Assembly (NCBI RefSeq): GCF_910592395.1
Contig: NC_088326.1
Span: forward strand, 9,243,001 to 9,307,000
Source: Lineus longissimus
Lineage: Eukaryota > Nemertea > Pilidiophora > Heteronemertea > Lineidae
Direction: 5' to 3'
DNA length: 64,000 nucleotides
Part shown: piece by piece, positions 55,510 to 64,000 of the stretch
Numbering within the stretch: position 1 is the first letter of the stretch
Layout of the letters: each line of letters opens with the position of its first letter
The notes under the pieces: generated by a model
Told to the model about the DNA's origin: nothing
Databases searched by the model: none
The model's input: the letters and a program-made list of their open reading frames with translations, nothing else
Made by a program: the position numbers and the translations under genes

Positions 55510-56397
55510 ATGGATAGCAGCTTTGATGAAAGAGAAAATGAAATCATGGACTCGTCAATGGAACAAGCGTCCCGTGCTTCTTCAGAAAATAGAGACACTG
55601 ATACAGAGGATACAGATAATACAGAAAATCGTCATGTATTTGCAATTATAGTCACTGCTGAGGAGGAAGAAATGATCAGAGGATTCATGCAATTCAGTGA
55701 TATCAACGTTGAGATTTCCCCAGCCCATGCATCTTTAGAAAATATAGACACAGATAATACAGAAAATCGGCATGTATTTGCAATTATAGTCACTGCTGAG
55801 GAGGAAAAAATGATCAGAGGATTCATGCAATTCTTTGATATCAACGTTGAGATTGCCCCAGCCCATGCTTCTTCAAAAGATCGTCATGTATTTGCGATTC
55901 TCGTCACTACTGAGGAAGAAGAAAAAATAAGAGGATATATGCAATTCAGTGATATCAACGTTGAGATTGCCCCAGCAGCAAATGTGGATGCCAATGATGC
56001 CACTGATGATGCTCCGGAAAATCCTGGTTTCCGAATAAACCAGGACTACAATCAGACTGAATGTCCCCAGTGTTTTTGCAGTCCATGCATCACTGATGAA
56101 ACCAACAAACAATTGTGGTGGGAAACCATTAATGCAGAACCGGATTATCTCCATTCTAGTTCCAGAAAATCGACCTACCGAAAATTCTGGACAATGATGT
56201 TGCATCGAGATGTGTGGAATGATCCAAGGTACCAAGAGAAAAAAACATTGGCACTGCAACAAAGACGTGCCAGGGGAAAGACATTTGTAACCCATCGGCG
56301 GGACATCATGCCAAATTCTGCATTGAACTTGTACGAAAGTGGTATCCCAACCCAGAAAAAGTCCCCTACATGGGACACAAGTGGGAATAGAGCTTGA
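55510..56397 (+). pseudogene. P2X7-tail-like Cys-rich protein, copy B (C-terminal frameshift)
   Basis: It starts MDSSFDERENEIMDSS. Residues about 40-150 consist of three tandem modules based on RHVFAIIVTAEEEEMIRGFM, each followed by QFSDINVEI-type sequence. Then come CPQCFCSPCITDE, WW and YRKFWTMMLHRDVWND. Near 56317 one base is missing relative to copy A, so the conserved IMPNCVIELLRKWYPN ending is lost and a foreign tail follows. The module count (three) differs from one in element C. Confidence 0.65.
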
Positions 56398-57210
56398 GGA
56401 TGTGATCATAACATGCGTAATGGACACTGTACACTAAAAGTTTTTCAATTCGGATTTTAGGAATACTAGTATAAATCAATGTGTTATTTTACTTTGTGGA
56501 TTAACCTTGTCTGGAAGAAACCAAGGGAAACTATAAATTGTGCTTTGATTGATAAAGTCGAATGAAACACAACAAACAATTCAATGTCTGAGGTAATATA
56601 TATCCTTCATTTTCTGATATTTAGAAAATGCTTTTTCTCCTGCATTGTTGAAATAAAATGTACGATATACTATTTTGGTGTGCAGTAATATTTGAAAATA
56701 AATCTACATGTAAACCTAATCCTGTAATATTTCAATATTTTATTCAGAGAATTCTAATTCTACCAGACTATAATACCCGGCCAAACCTATGCTTCAATAA
56801 ACTAATTGCACTTGACATATGCAGTGATAAACTTGAGTGCTCACAGCATGTGGCCTATATAGCTTTCCCTCTGATGTTACCTAGCCAGGCTGACATTGCC
56901 CCTGATTCGTTCTGGCTATCTACTTGCCCCGCCTCCATAGTGCCAATCATATTCAAAAAATAGAGGGGCAGGCCCTGAAAGCTTCTAATTTCTCCTTATT
57001 GGCTGGGAGATAGGACTTGAACTTTGAGAATGTTGTTGCTGAGGCATTCATAGATTTGACTGACAGTTTCCAGGAAATTCTGAGGCCTGATGCCAAAGTT
57101 ATGTGGGATATTTTAATCTTGACCGTTGGAGGTCCTGGGAGCAATGATATCAGTTGAGCACTGGATCAGTGACAGGTGAAGAGCCTTTTATACCCGGGGT
57201 CGGTCTTTAA

Positions 57211-60200
57211 AACAAAAAGTTGACCCTGGGATGGCGTGGGTTAATACCAAGGTAATCAAGAAAAATATTGATTTGAATTATAGACTAGTATTCAACCTTT
57301 CATAAAATATTGATTTCAGTTCTATGGTTCCCCGGGTATTTTCAGGAGGGCAGCACCAGAAAGTGAGAATCTGAGAACTGTTTTACAAAAATAGGATTTT
57401 CTCTAGATTTTTGTGGTGAACCCTATACGCCATTGCAGTGAGGGATGTCCCAGACCTTGGATATTAACCCCTTGTGGCGGTTTGTTAAAAAACACGGTAT
57501 CCTATTTTTGGCAGATTTTTAAGTTTAATAGAAAATGCATTGCAAATAATCACCGGTGTTGTCCCTATTAGGTACATTCAGTTGGACCGTACGCCCATGA
57601 ATTTTGTCTCCCACAGGGACACAACAGTAGATAAAATGGCCGATGAAGCTTGGAAACACACGTACAAGGAAAGAATAAAGGCCCGTAGCCGGGTTGGTAA
57701 GAATCGTGAATGCCGGATATGAACTTGGGGGGCCAAACGGAAGCTGGGGTGTATGATATATGGAGAAATGAGTGCCAAACTGCCAAATGCAAAGAAGTCT
57801 AAGAATTTTCGTGTACACAGGTTGCTGTACATTTTGAATACTGGGGTCACTGACCCCCAGGGTGATGTCTCACATTCTTTGTCACAATTCGCTGTGTGTG
57901 AATTTGAAACATTTGACCCTGGAGCCCAGTGCCATAAACAAGAGTCGGCAGCGATGCCTGGCCAGAGGACTGTGTATTGGGCACACATCATACCCTGCAT
58001 GTATTCTTAATTTGCATATGGAGGCTGGTCAAGATAGGCACATGCTATTGTTGTGTTACAAAATGTTCAAAAGACCCAGGCTTATTAAGCTAATCCCACC
58101 CCATGCTAGTTTTTAACGAATTAACCCCTTCCTGGCTGATGCATACATTTCAAACCAACTTACTTTTTTGTTTGATATTTCTTTGGTCCCTTTTTCCTGA
58201 CAGTTGGTCCCTGTGACGACGCTGATTGGACTGGATCACTGGAGTATGTGTGGTCCCTGCGGTGACGGTCCTCCCCTCAGACATACCCTCCGACTGTGGA
58301 CCGTGACTCGTTAGATGGCGCCTGACTGTATGGGTGCTCCTTGTGGATCTTTTCTTTCTTTCCTTTTGGTTTGGTGATGTTGGCTCCACTCATTCAACCA
58401 ATAAAAATGTTCTAGGGTCAGACTGAGCAAATTAAAGCCAACGACGCAAAAATACCCCAACCGGGGTATCGTTGATAACTTGACTCGGGTATTATAGCCT
58501 GCACTAGTTTTGAATTGCAATTCATAATTCTCACATAAAAACATCGCACGGTGTGCTGTCATTGTGACCGGCTTGTTCAAAAAGCTAACTTTAACAAAAC
58601 CGCATGTGACCCCCTCTTATTTTGTCTAGCCCCATCCCAATTCAAACAAAAACCGTCACTTTTCGTCTTTGCTAGCATTCTCGCTCTCAATTCTGATACT
58701 TTTCTCCTGAATGCATCAAAGGTTCATTGCGTCCCCGACTGCGAAAGTCAAAGATCCTCGGCACTAACAGACTAATTAAAATTGGGGCGTAGGGGTGGTG
58801 GTGGTGGTGGTGGGGGGGGGGGGGTTTCGGTTACTTATAATGGGCAGCCAAAGTGAAATGTATGAGAGAGGGAGGGGCAAAGCCAATATACTTACTGTTG
58901 TGCAAGTCTGTTCGGATATTAATGTCTTGTCCTTATGGAATCGGTGGAGCCCATACAGCACTGTAAGGACAGGTTTACAGTGTGCAGAGGGCCTTACTCC
59001 TGCTCCTATTCCTATGGGATTCAATTTCAACAGCTTGCCAGGAGTCAAGTTTGTGTTTCACAGTGAACAAGCCACCGAAGAGATTTTTTGTTGCATCGGT
59101 TAGCCTTTGAATGAACTAGAATCACGGTCTGCAGTCAAGTGTTCCACATGTAGGCCCTATAAACTATTATAGCGTCCGTCGGCTTGAACGTTGATTCCTG
59201 TTTCGTCCTGGTTTCTTAGCCACAATATCCTTTTCATGTTCTCGCGTATGTCTGCCATATCAGCCACATTCATTTCAAGTTCTCGCGTATGTCTGCCATA
59301 TCAGCCACATTCGTTTTAACTGTTTCTTTGCCAACTTTATTTGCCTGCTTTGGCATGGTACTCTTACGGGGGGGGGGGGGGGAGGGGATTTCCATCATGC
59401 TTAGTATGTAACTCATACTGTCATTGCCGGTCACTGTGTCCTGCAACGCAATCTGTAATGCAACATTGGAAGGGCGGCTTTTTGGCCGCGCTTGCTGGTG
59501 TCTGTGTCCTCCAAAGTTTGTACAATTTCGACTCAAAACCACAGTTTTCACACACCATAGTAACTGAACAACATACACCTTGCTTATTCGGGAGACAGTT
59601 GAACTGATATCCACTATGGCCCTGTTAATGTCATTGAGTACATCCATCAGTTTGGTTGTCTGAACAACGAAACTCTCGTGATCATGCTGAATGGTCTCTG
59701 ATGATGTCTCTTCTTTCATGTTGACCCATAGTCAGTTCTTGTTCTTGGCAGTACGGTTATTAATGTCTGGTATATGTCTTTTGCCGTCGTGTCCCATCGT
59801 TGTGACCTGTCCATACTCCTAGGGCGTGAGTCGTCTCCATGCGGGTTGTAGGCCCACTTCTGGTTCATCGTCGCTCACCATCTCGACACTTCCGCTCTGC
59901 ATGTGTCCCCCCTTGAACATTGATCTTGTTGCTCCTTTGATGCTCTATGGCACCTCCTGCCACTCCCTCTCTCTCTCAACTTCTTCTCCTTTGTCCTCAT
60001 CTGGTCTTTTCATAACTTGTCTTTGGTTAGAATATTACTCCTAACAGATGTCTGTTTTGGGATGGTTCCTGCAACAGACTGAAAAGACACAAGAAAGGAC
60101 AAAAAATTACTTCTGGGTGGATGTTGATGTTGCGCTTAAAGATAAACATAGCTCCTGGAAGTGGTTGAGGTTGTGGAAGTGTTAAGTAGGTCATTGAGTC

Positions 60201-60874
60201 AGACTTGATTGCGGCAGGGAGATTAGATATGGGTTAATTTATTGGTCATATCACGCTTACAATCAAGCCTCCATGTAGCCCGTTGTCCCCAATCATGAAC
60301 GACAAGTCAATGAGTTTTAGGTTGTATCCACTGGCACAGCATCTTTATTGGATGTTGGTTAAACAGCCTTTTCACTCAACTTCTGGATCCGGCCTGATCT
60401 TCGAAGCCGCTGTTTATACTCACTCACCTTTGTTGCAGTCGCAATCCCTTTGTCCAACTTCCCTATTACACTTCTTATCTACTGTATCTCAGCTTCAAGT
60501 TCGGCCTTGCGCTGCTGATGTAAATGAGACATTTTAAAGGTTTTATGAAACAAAAAGGTTTTAAGGAATAGAGTAGATAAATATCAATTATCTACACTTT
60601 ATCATAGCATTACACTGAGGGGAAGGATAGCAGTTGAAACATTGATGCCTGTAACTCTCGTAATTTTAAAGTGGGAATATAGTAGGGACGGATCGATTTG
60701 TTACCTCTACTCTTACAGACCCATCAATATGTAAAATCAAATTACAACATATTGAATAATAATGATCAATGATATATTGTAATGGATGCTACATGTTCAG
60801 TTCGTCTACGATTTTGGCAGAAATTATTGCAGTTTTTATTCAGTGTTACAAATTTAACAGTATTGGGCAATAAT
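57211..60874. other. No convincing gene; short repeats and low complexity
   Basis: Open frames are short and lack recognisable domains. The longest, 59270-59719 on minus, has a weakly helical start (VVQTTKLMDVLNDINRAIVD) and could be a relic of a retroelement, but this is weak. Bases 59235-59312 are a direct repeat of about 40 bp (CTCGCGTATGTCTGCCATAT). GGT and poly-G tracts lie at 58794-58824 and 59369-59382. Confidence 0.5.
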
Positions 60875-62479
60875 TTAGACTTGTGAGTTGTCAGACTCAG
60901 GGTTGCTGGGTGGTTCAGGGTCTTGTTGGATGCAGGAACGTTTATTATGCCCGGCCTTCCCACAAGATCCACACGCTTGGAATTTCAGTTCCCGTTTACA
61001 TGTCTGTGACAACTTCTCAAGTCTATTTTGTTTGCTCATAACTTGTTTTAGGGCCATGTCTCCATGATTCGAACCACGAAAATACCAAACTGTTACCCTG
61101 TCGTTGAGTTTTTCTAAGCCCTGTTGATTAAAGTGATGGATATTACCATGGAGTTCAAAGGCTTCACTGACATGAAATGCCAAAACATGCATGTAAGGTG
61201 TGACATTTTTTGTTTGGTAAGCATCAGCAAACTTTGTGACCCATGCCTTGCATTTCACATCAAAAGCCTTGAAATCAGATACACCTGAGGAAATTTCCAT
61301 CATTAAGTCTTTAAAGCTTGCCCACAACCATTTGATATCATTTAGCTGTGGATGGTCAGGGATAAAATTATCTAAATTGATGTTGTGGAAGATTTTCCAG
61401 TGATCTGGCCCAGTGATGGTTCCATGTTCAAGTAGACCTCCTCTAGAAATGTAGAAGCTGAAGTCGGGGATTTTCAGTTCGTTTTTCAGAAACTTTTCCA
61501 ATTTCAAAATATTATGGCATTTGTCCTTCTGAAATTTCGAAGGGACAATTTTTTCTATGTTGTCTAATCTCCGTAATTCAAATAACAAGTGGTTGAATAG
61601 CTGATCAGCAATTCTAATGAACAGGTGTAATGTGTCTGGAACAATATTTTGGATTGGTATGAAATCAAAAATTGGTTCATGGGAGCAATTGAACCGATTG
61701 CCAGTTTTCTTGGATGCCATGAGTGATATTTCCTCAACACTTCTTGCCCCGTTCCCACCGACCATCATTGACCAGTCTTTCTCCATGTCATATCGTAAGT
61801 CACTGGGGCATTTGCACCACAAACAACAGTGCTTTGAGTTGCATGCATCTATGCCAGTAACGCAGTTCAAAAATTTCATATCGCCCCCTACATAAAAATC
61901 AATGTCATAGGTCACACCATCAACTTCAATAGAATGCAGATTCTTACTTTCTTCATATATGTCCTGGAGAGCAACTTTCAGTTCTTTGTATGTTTCATGG
62001 CATTTGAAAATGGCCAAAATATGATGTCCACTGTAGCTCATGCAAGAGTCTTCTTCCAGAAGGCTGAACGAGAAGGTAACCAAGTGCAAGCGTTTACCAA
62101 CGTTGGTACCATCACCTGACAATTTGACTCGCAGTTTTTGGGGAAGAGACTTTGTCTCTTTCACCTGCGTTACCACCTCCTTCAGTCGTTCTGTGATAGA
62201 CTGTTGCACCCCAACAATGGGCTCTGGAGCAGGTTTTATGTCAAAGCTATTGTTCAGTTCTTTGATTCTTTTAAACACCTTATGAGCTCTAATCGGAGAC
62301 TTAGATGCACCAATTATTTCTTGGAGAGCACGGTTGGAGACATTAAACGAATCCTTGACATATAAAATCATGTTAATATCATCAATATCCCTATCAGTCA
62401 TTTCTACTTGGTCGTTGGCTGTCATTGCTTCTGCATCTAAAATTATTTCTTCAATACCCTTGGACGTTTTGACCTTCAC
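60875..62479 (-). CDS. RAG1/Transib-like DDE transposase core with C-terminal zinc knuckle
   Basis: The open frame has about 534 codons and its true start lies upstream. Candidate catalytic residues are Asp123 (KLSGDGTNV), Asp200 (YVGGDMKFL) and Glu456 (QQGLEKLND). A zinc-binding insertion is formed by Cys219-x2-Cys222 (CLWC) and His431-x4-His436 (YMHVLAFHV). In mouse RAG1 the residues are D600, D708, C727, C730, H937, H942 and E962: the D-to-Cys distance (19), C-x2-C, H-x4-H and His-to-Glu distance (20) are all the same here. The C terminus carries CGSCGKAGHNKRSC, a C-x2-C-x3-G-H-x4-C knuckle like that described in the tail of RAG1-like transposases. No RAG2-like gene is seen. The frame is open, but the N-terminal part lies in another frame (62480-62868). 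Confidence 0.65.
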   Translation of the reverse strand: MKVKTSKGIEEIILDAEAMTANDQVEMTDRDIDDINMILYVKDSFNVSNRALQEIIGASKSPIRAHKVFKRIKELNNSFDIKPAPEPIVGVQQSITERLKEVVTQVKETKSLPQKLRVKLSGDGTNVGKRLHLVTFSFSLLEEDSCMSYSGHHILAIFKCHETYKELKVALQDIYEESKNLHSIEVDGVTYDIDFYVGGDMKFLNCVTGIDACNSKHCCLWCKCPSDLRYDMEKDWSMMVGGNGARSVEEISLMASKKTGNRFNCSHEPIFDFIPIQNIVPDTLHLFIRIADQLFNHLLFELRRLDNIEKIVPSKFQKDKCHNILKLEKFLKNELKIPDFSFYISRGGLLEHGTITGPDHWKIFHNINLDNFIPDHPQLNDIKWLWASFKDLMMEISSGVSDFKAFDVKCKAWVTKFADAYQTKNVTPYMHVLAFHVSEAFELHGNIHHFNQQGLEKLNDRVTVWYFRGSNHGDMALKQVMSKQNRLEKLSQTCKRELKFQACGSCGKAGHNKRSCIQQDPEPPSNPESDNSQV

Positions 62480-62868
62480 ACTGAAAGGTTGAAAATTTTT
62501 GCTCTTTTCTTCATCATTTGGCTCTCTTTTTCTCTTTTCATTGCTCGTGCATGCAGTTCCTCAACACGTTGACGTTTGACCATTTCCCTATCAATGTCTG
62601 CCTGTAATTTGCGTTTTACTGGTGTGCCCCTCTTAAATTTCAACACAAACTTGTATTCTTTCTCTTTCCAACCACCTATCAGTTTTCTAAATTGCAAGCC
62701 ACCAGCCCTTTTCACCCTTTTATACGTTGAATGCATTTTTTTCAAATAGCTCACTGATATTTTTTCTGTTGCTGGCAAGTCTAGGTGAGCGAAATCAAGT
62801 CGATGTTTTCTGCACAGATTCTCAGAAACTTTGCTTGCCACTGATTCATTCGCTTGCCCATCAGACAT
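62480..62868 (-). CDS. Basic N-terminal segment of the RAG1-like protein, in another frame
   Basis: The reading from a possible start MSDGQANESVAS (62868), just after a TTTTGTCAG acceptor, is rich in Lys and Arg: KKMHSTYKRVKRAGG, WKEKEYKFVLKF and EMVKRQRVEELHARAMKRE. It ends FNLSV at 62476, overlapping the start of the 534-codon frame at a GTGTG; losing one TG would fuse the two. It may therefore be one gene with a 2-bp shift (mutation or assembly error), or two exons using the CTTTCAG acceptor. The longer open frame upstream to 63045 looks non-coding in its hydrophobic part. Confidence 0.45.
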
Positions 62869-63064
62869 TTCATACTGACAAAACATATTCACAGGGATAT
62901 CAAATGCGCAGATATCAATAAACCGGCCTTCATTAGCTGATCCATAGTAATTGTCATTTGTTGGAAATGCAAATACTGTTGTGAATGTCAAGTTCAAGAT
63001 AGCCCGGAGGAACAACATCCCTGAGAGAGATCCCATCATGTTCATGATTTAGACCTATTTTTTG

Positions 63065-63736
63065 TCAGTAGTTGAGTCCCTCCTTGAAAGCCGGAAGAGT
63101 GGCCCGTGTTCCTGATGCCCAGACAAATTTTATCACTAGGCAAAATCCTCTGTGAAGTGAATGTTCCCTACAGTCAAGATCGAAATATTTCAGTTGTTTC
63201 CTCTCATGAAGGCAGAAGCGAAGGGTATTTGGAACTATGTAGTTAAAGTCCCCAGCTGGATTTGTCACACAGTAGTGCCAATCAGAACCAAGGAGGGTGT
63301 CGAAGTCATGCGCATTGTTCAAATTTAGCTCATTTCTGACACCAGAGTCAATTCCAACTTGGAGAAACGGTAGTGCCGTTTCTTCTTGACACCCAATACG
63401 AATTTCCACCGCCGAGTCCTTCTTTCTTTGCCCCTGCAAGTGCTCTTTTATTTGAGCAGTCACCTGCGATTTTAGAAGTTCAAATGCATCTGCCTTGGTA
63501 ACGGATTGTGGCCTTATAACTATGTCGGACTCCTTTTTCCACTCGTTGAAACTGTTGTCCCAACCAACGTAATGGACTAAAACCTCCTTCCCAGCATCAC
63601 TATCCCTTTCTTGGATTATGCGTATATCCCAAAGCTTGGAGATCGGCCATTTGGGTGTGGTCACTCTAAGATGCCTCAAGGATACAGATTCTTCACTGTA
63701 ATTGACCCTAGCCCTTGGTCGTAGAACGATGGGCAT
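63065..63736 (-). CDS. Chromo/tudor-knot-like protein
   Basis: The start MPIVLRPRARVNYSEES at 63736 follows a CTTTTATAG acceptor-like site. Residues about 30-75 read WDIRIIQERD, VLVHYVGWDNSFNEWKKESD, a small beta-barrel of the chromo/tudor-knot type (Tyr-Val-Gly-Trp-Asp, then Asn-Glu-Trp), which normally binds methylated histone tails or RNA. The rest, about 150 residues to a stop at 63065, is not recognised. It lies on the same strand just upstream of the RAG1-like gene and may be its accessory protein or first exon. Targeting to chromatin is inferred only from the domain. Confidence 0.5.
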   Translation of the reverse strand: MPIVLRPRARVNYSEESVSLRHLRVTTPKWPISKLWDIRIIQERDSDAGKEVLVHYVGWDNSFNEWKKESDIVIRPQSVTKADAFELLKSQVTAQIKEHLQGQRKKDSAVEIRIGCQEETALPFLQVGIDSGVRNELNLNNAHDFDTLLGSDWHYCVTNPAGDFNYIVPNTLRFCLHERKQLKYFDLDCREHSLHRGFCLVIKFVWASGTRATLPAFKEGLNY

Positions 63737-63781
63737 CCCTATAAAAGAAACAATACCCACACTAAGTGCACTAAAAAACAT

Positions 63782-64000
63782 TTTCCATGGGAGCCCTATG
63801 GGTCCCGTCTAGACCTACTATTTATAATTCCCAAACTTCCCTCTCTTGGCCCAATGGTTCATCAAATCAAAGACTATAGAAAGAAGTGTCTTTGATGACA
63901 TATAGTCCCTTTAATGATCTGGCCCTGTCAAATTATGAAGCTGCAGACTCCTATTCAACAAAACCAAAAGAAAATGGGGGTGTTTTAGCATATAAAGTAC
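63782..64000. other. No gene seen
   Basis: The window ends in sequence upstream of the chromo-like exon. Further 5' exons may lie outside the window. Confidence 0.4.

Larger units (their letters stand above)
44958..57210. repeat. Segmental duplication, copy 2
   Basis: Colinear with 11738-27487. It lacks the Harbinger, 1.72-kb, 722-bp and 410-bp insertions of copy 1, and so preserves their empty sites. Its own insertions are a composite block at 48360-50528 and a pogo-like element at 51440-53875. It begins at TTAA and ends at GGTCTTTAA. Confidence 0.85.

Noticed and set aside
59058-59064. CACAGTG heptamer as possible end of the RAG1-like element
   Set aside because: A single heptamer is expected by chance; no nonamer-like motif, partner end or 5-bp duplication was found.
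59270-59719. 149-codon minus-strand frame as a LINE ORF1 relic
   Set aside because: Only a weak helical start; no RNA-binding or reverse transcriptase motif nearby.
1-64000. CRISPR arrays, operons or ribosome binding sites
   Set aside because: Introns, LTRs and eukaryotic transposons show eukaryotic DNA; repeats here are satellites and transposon ends, not spacer arrays.

Overview
The window is eukaryotic repeat-rich DNA: spliced genes with GT/AG introns, AT-rich intergenic DNA, microsatellites, and representatives of PIF/Harbinger, Kolobok-like (TTAA), Academ, Ty3/Gypsy, pogo-like and RAG1/Transib-like elements. The mix of superfamilies and the many short AGGCCTA-type motifs fit a marine invertebrate such as an echinoderm, hemichordate or cephalochordate, but the sequence alone does not settle the species. 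No ordinary host housekeeping gene is evident; almost every coding region belongs to, or sits inside, a mobile element.

Layout. 1-4.2 kb: a minus-strand AT-hook/coiled-coil gene broken by frameshifts, and the last exon of another minus-strand gene. 4.2-9.9 kb: a very large inverted repeat whose arms contain a 940-bp tandem repeat and whose core is an array of short units carrying the CRE-type palindrome TGACGTCA. 10-11.7 kb: small repeats and a 333-bp MITE. 11.7-27.5 kb and 45.0-57.2 kb: two copies of a roughly 9-kb segmental duplication, each carrying a small CSCGK-motif gene, a two-exon PD-(D/E)XK-like gene, a minisatellite, and a divergent pair of a Kolobok-like transposase (minus) and a Cys-rich P2X7-tail-like protein (plus). 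Each copy acquired its own insertions afterwards, and the other copy preserves the empty site: a 5.07-kb Harbinger, a 1.72-kb element, a 0.72-kb insertion and a 0.41-kb MITE in copy 1; a 2.44-kb pogo-like element and a 2.2-kb composite insertion in copy 2.

Between the two copies (27.5-45.0 kb) lies a third Kolobok-like element with TTAA target duplication. A Ty3/Gypsy element (209-bp LTRs, ATAT duplication) is inserted between its two divergent genes, and an intact 5.92-kb Academ element (1,503-aa protein with XPG-like nuclease domain, 3-bp duplication) is inserted in the integrase of the Gypsy. The nesting order is readable base by base.

57.2-60.9 kb shows nothing convincing. 60.9-63.8 kb holds a minus-strand gene cluster: a chromo/tudor-like protein, a basic N-terminal segment and a 534-aa protein whose D, D, E and Zn-binding Cys/His residues have the same local spacings as RAG1, ending in a C-x2-C-x3-G-H-x4-C knuckle. 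Together with the divergent transposase/P2X7-like gene pairs, this is the most interesting part of the window.
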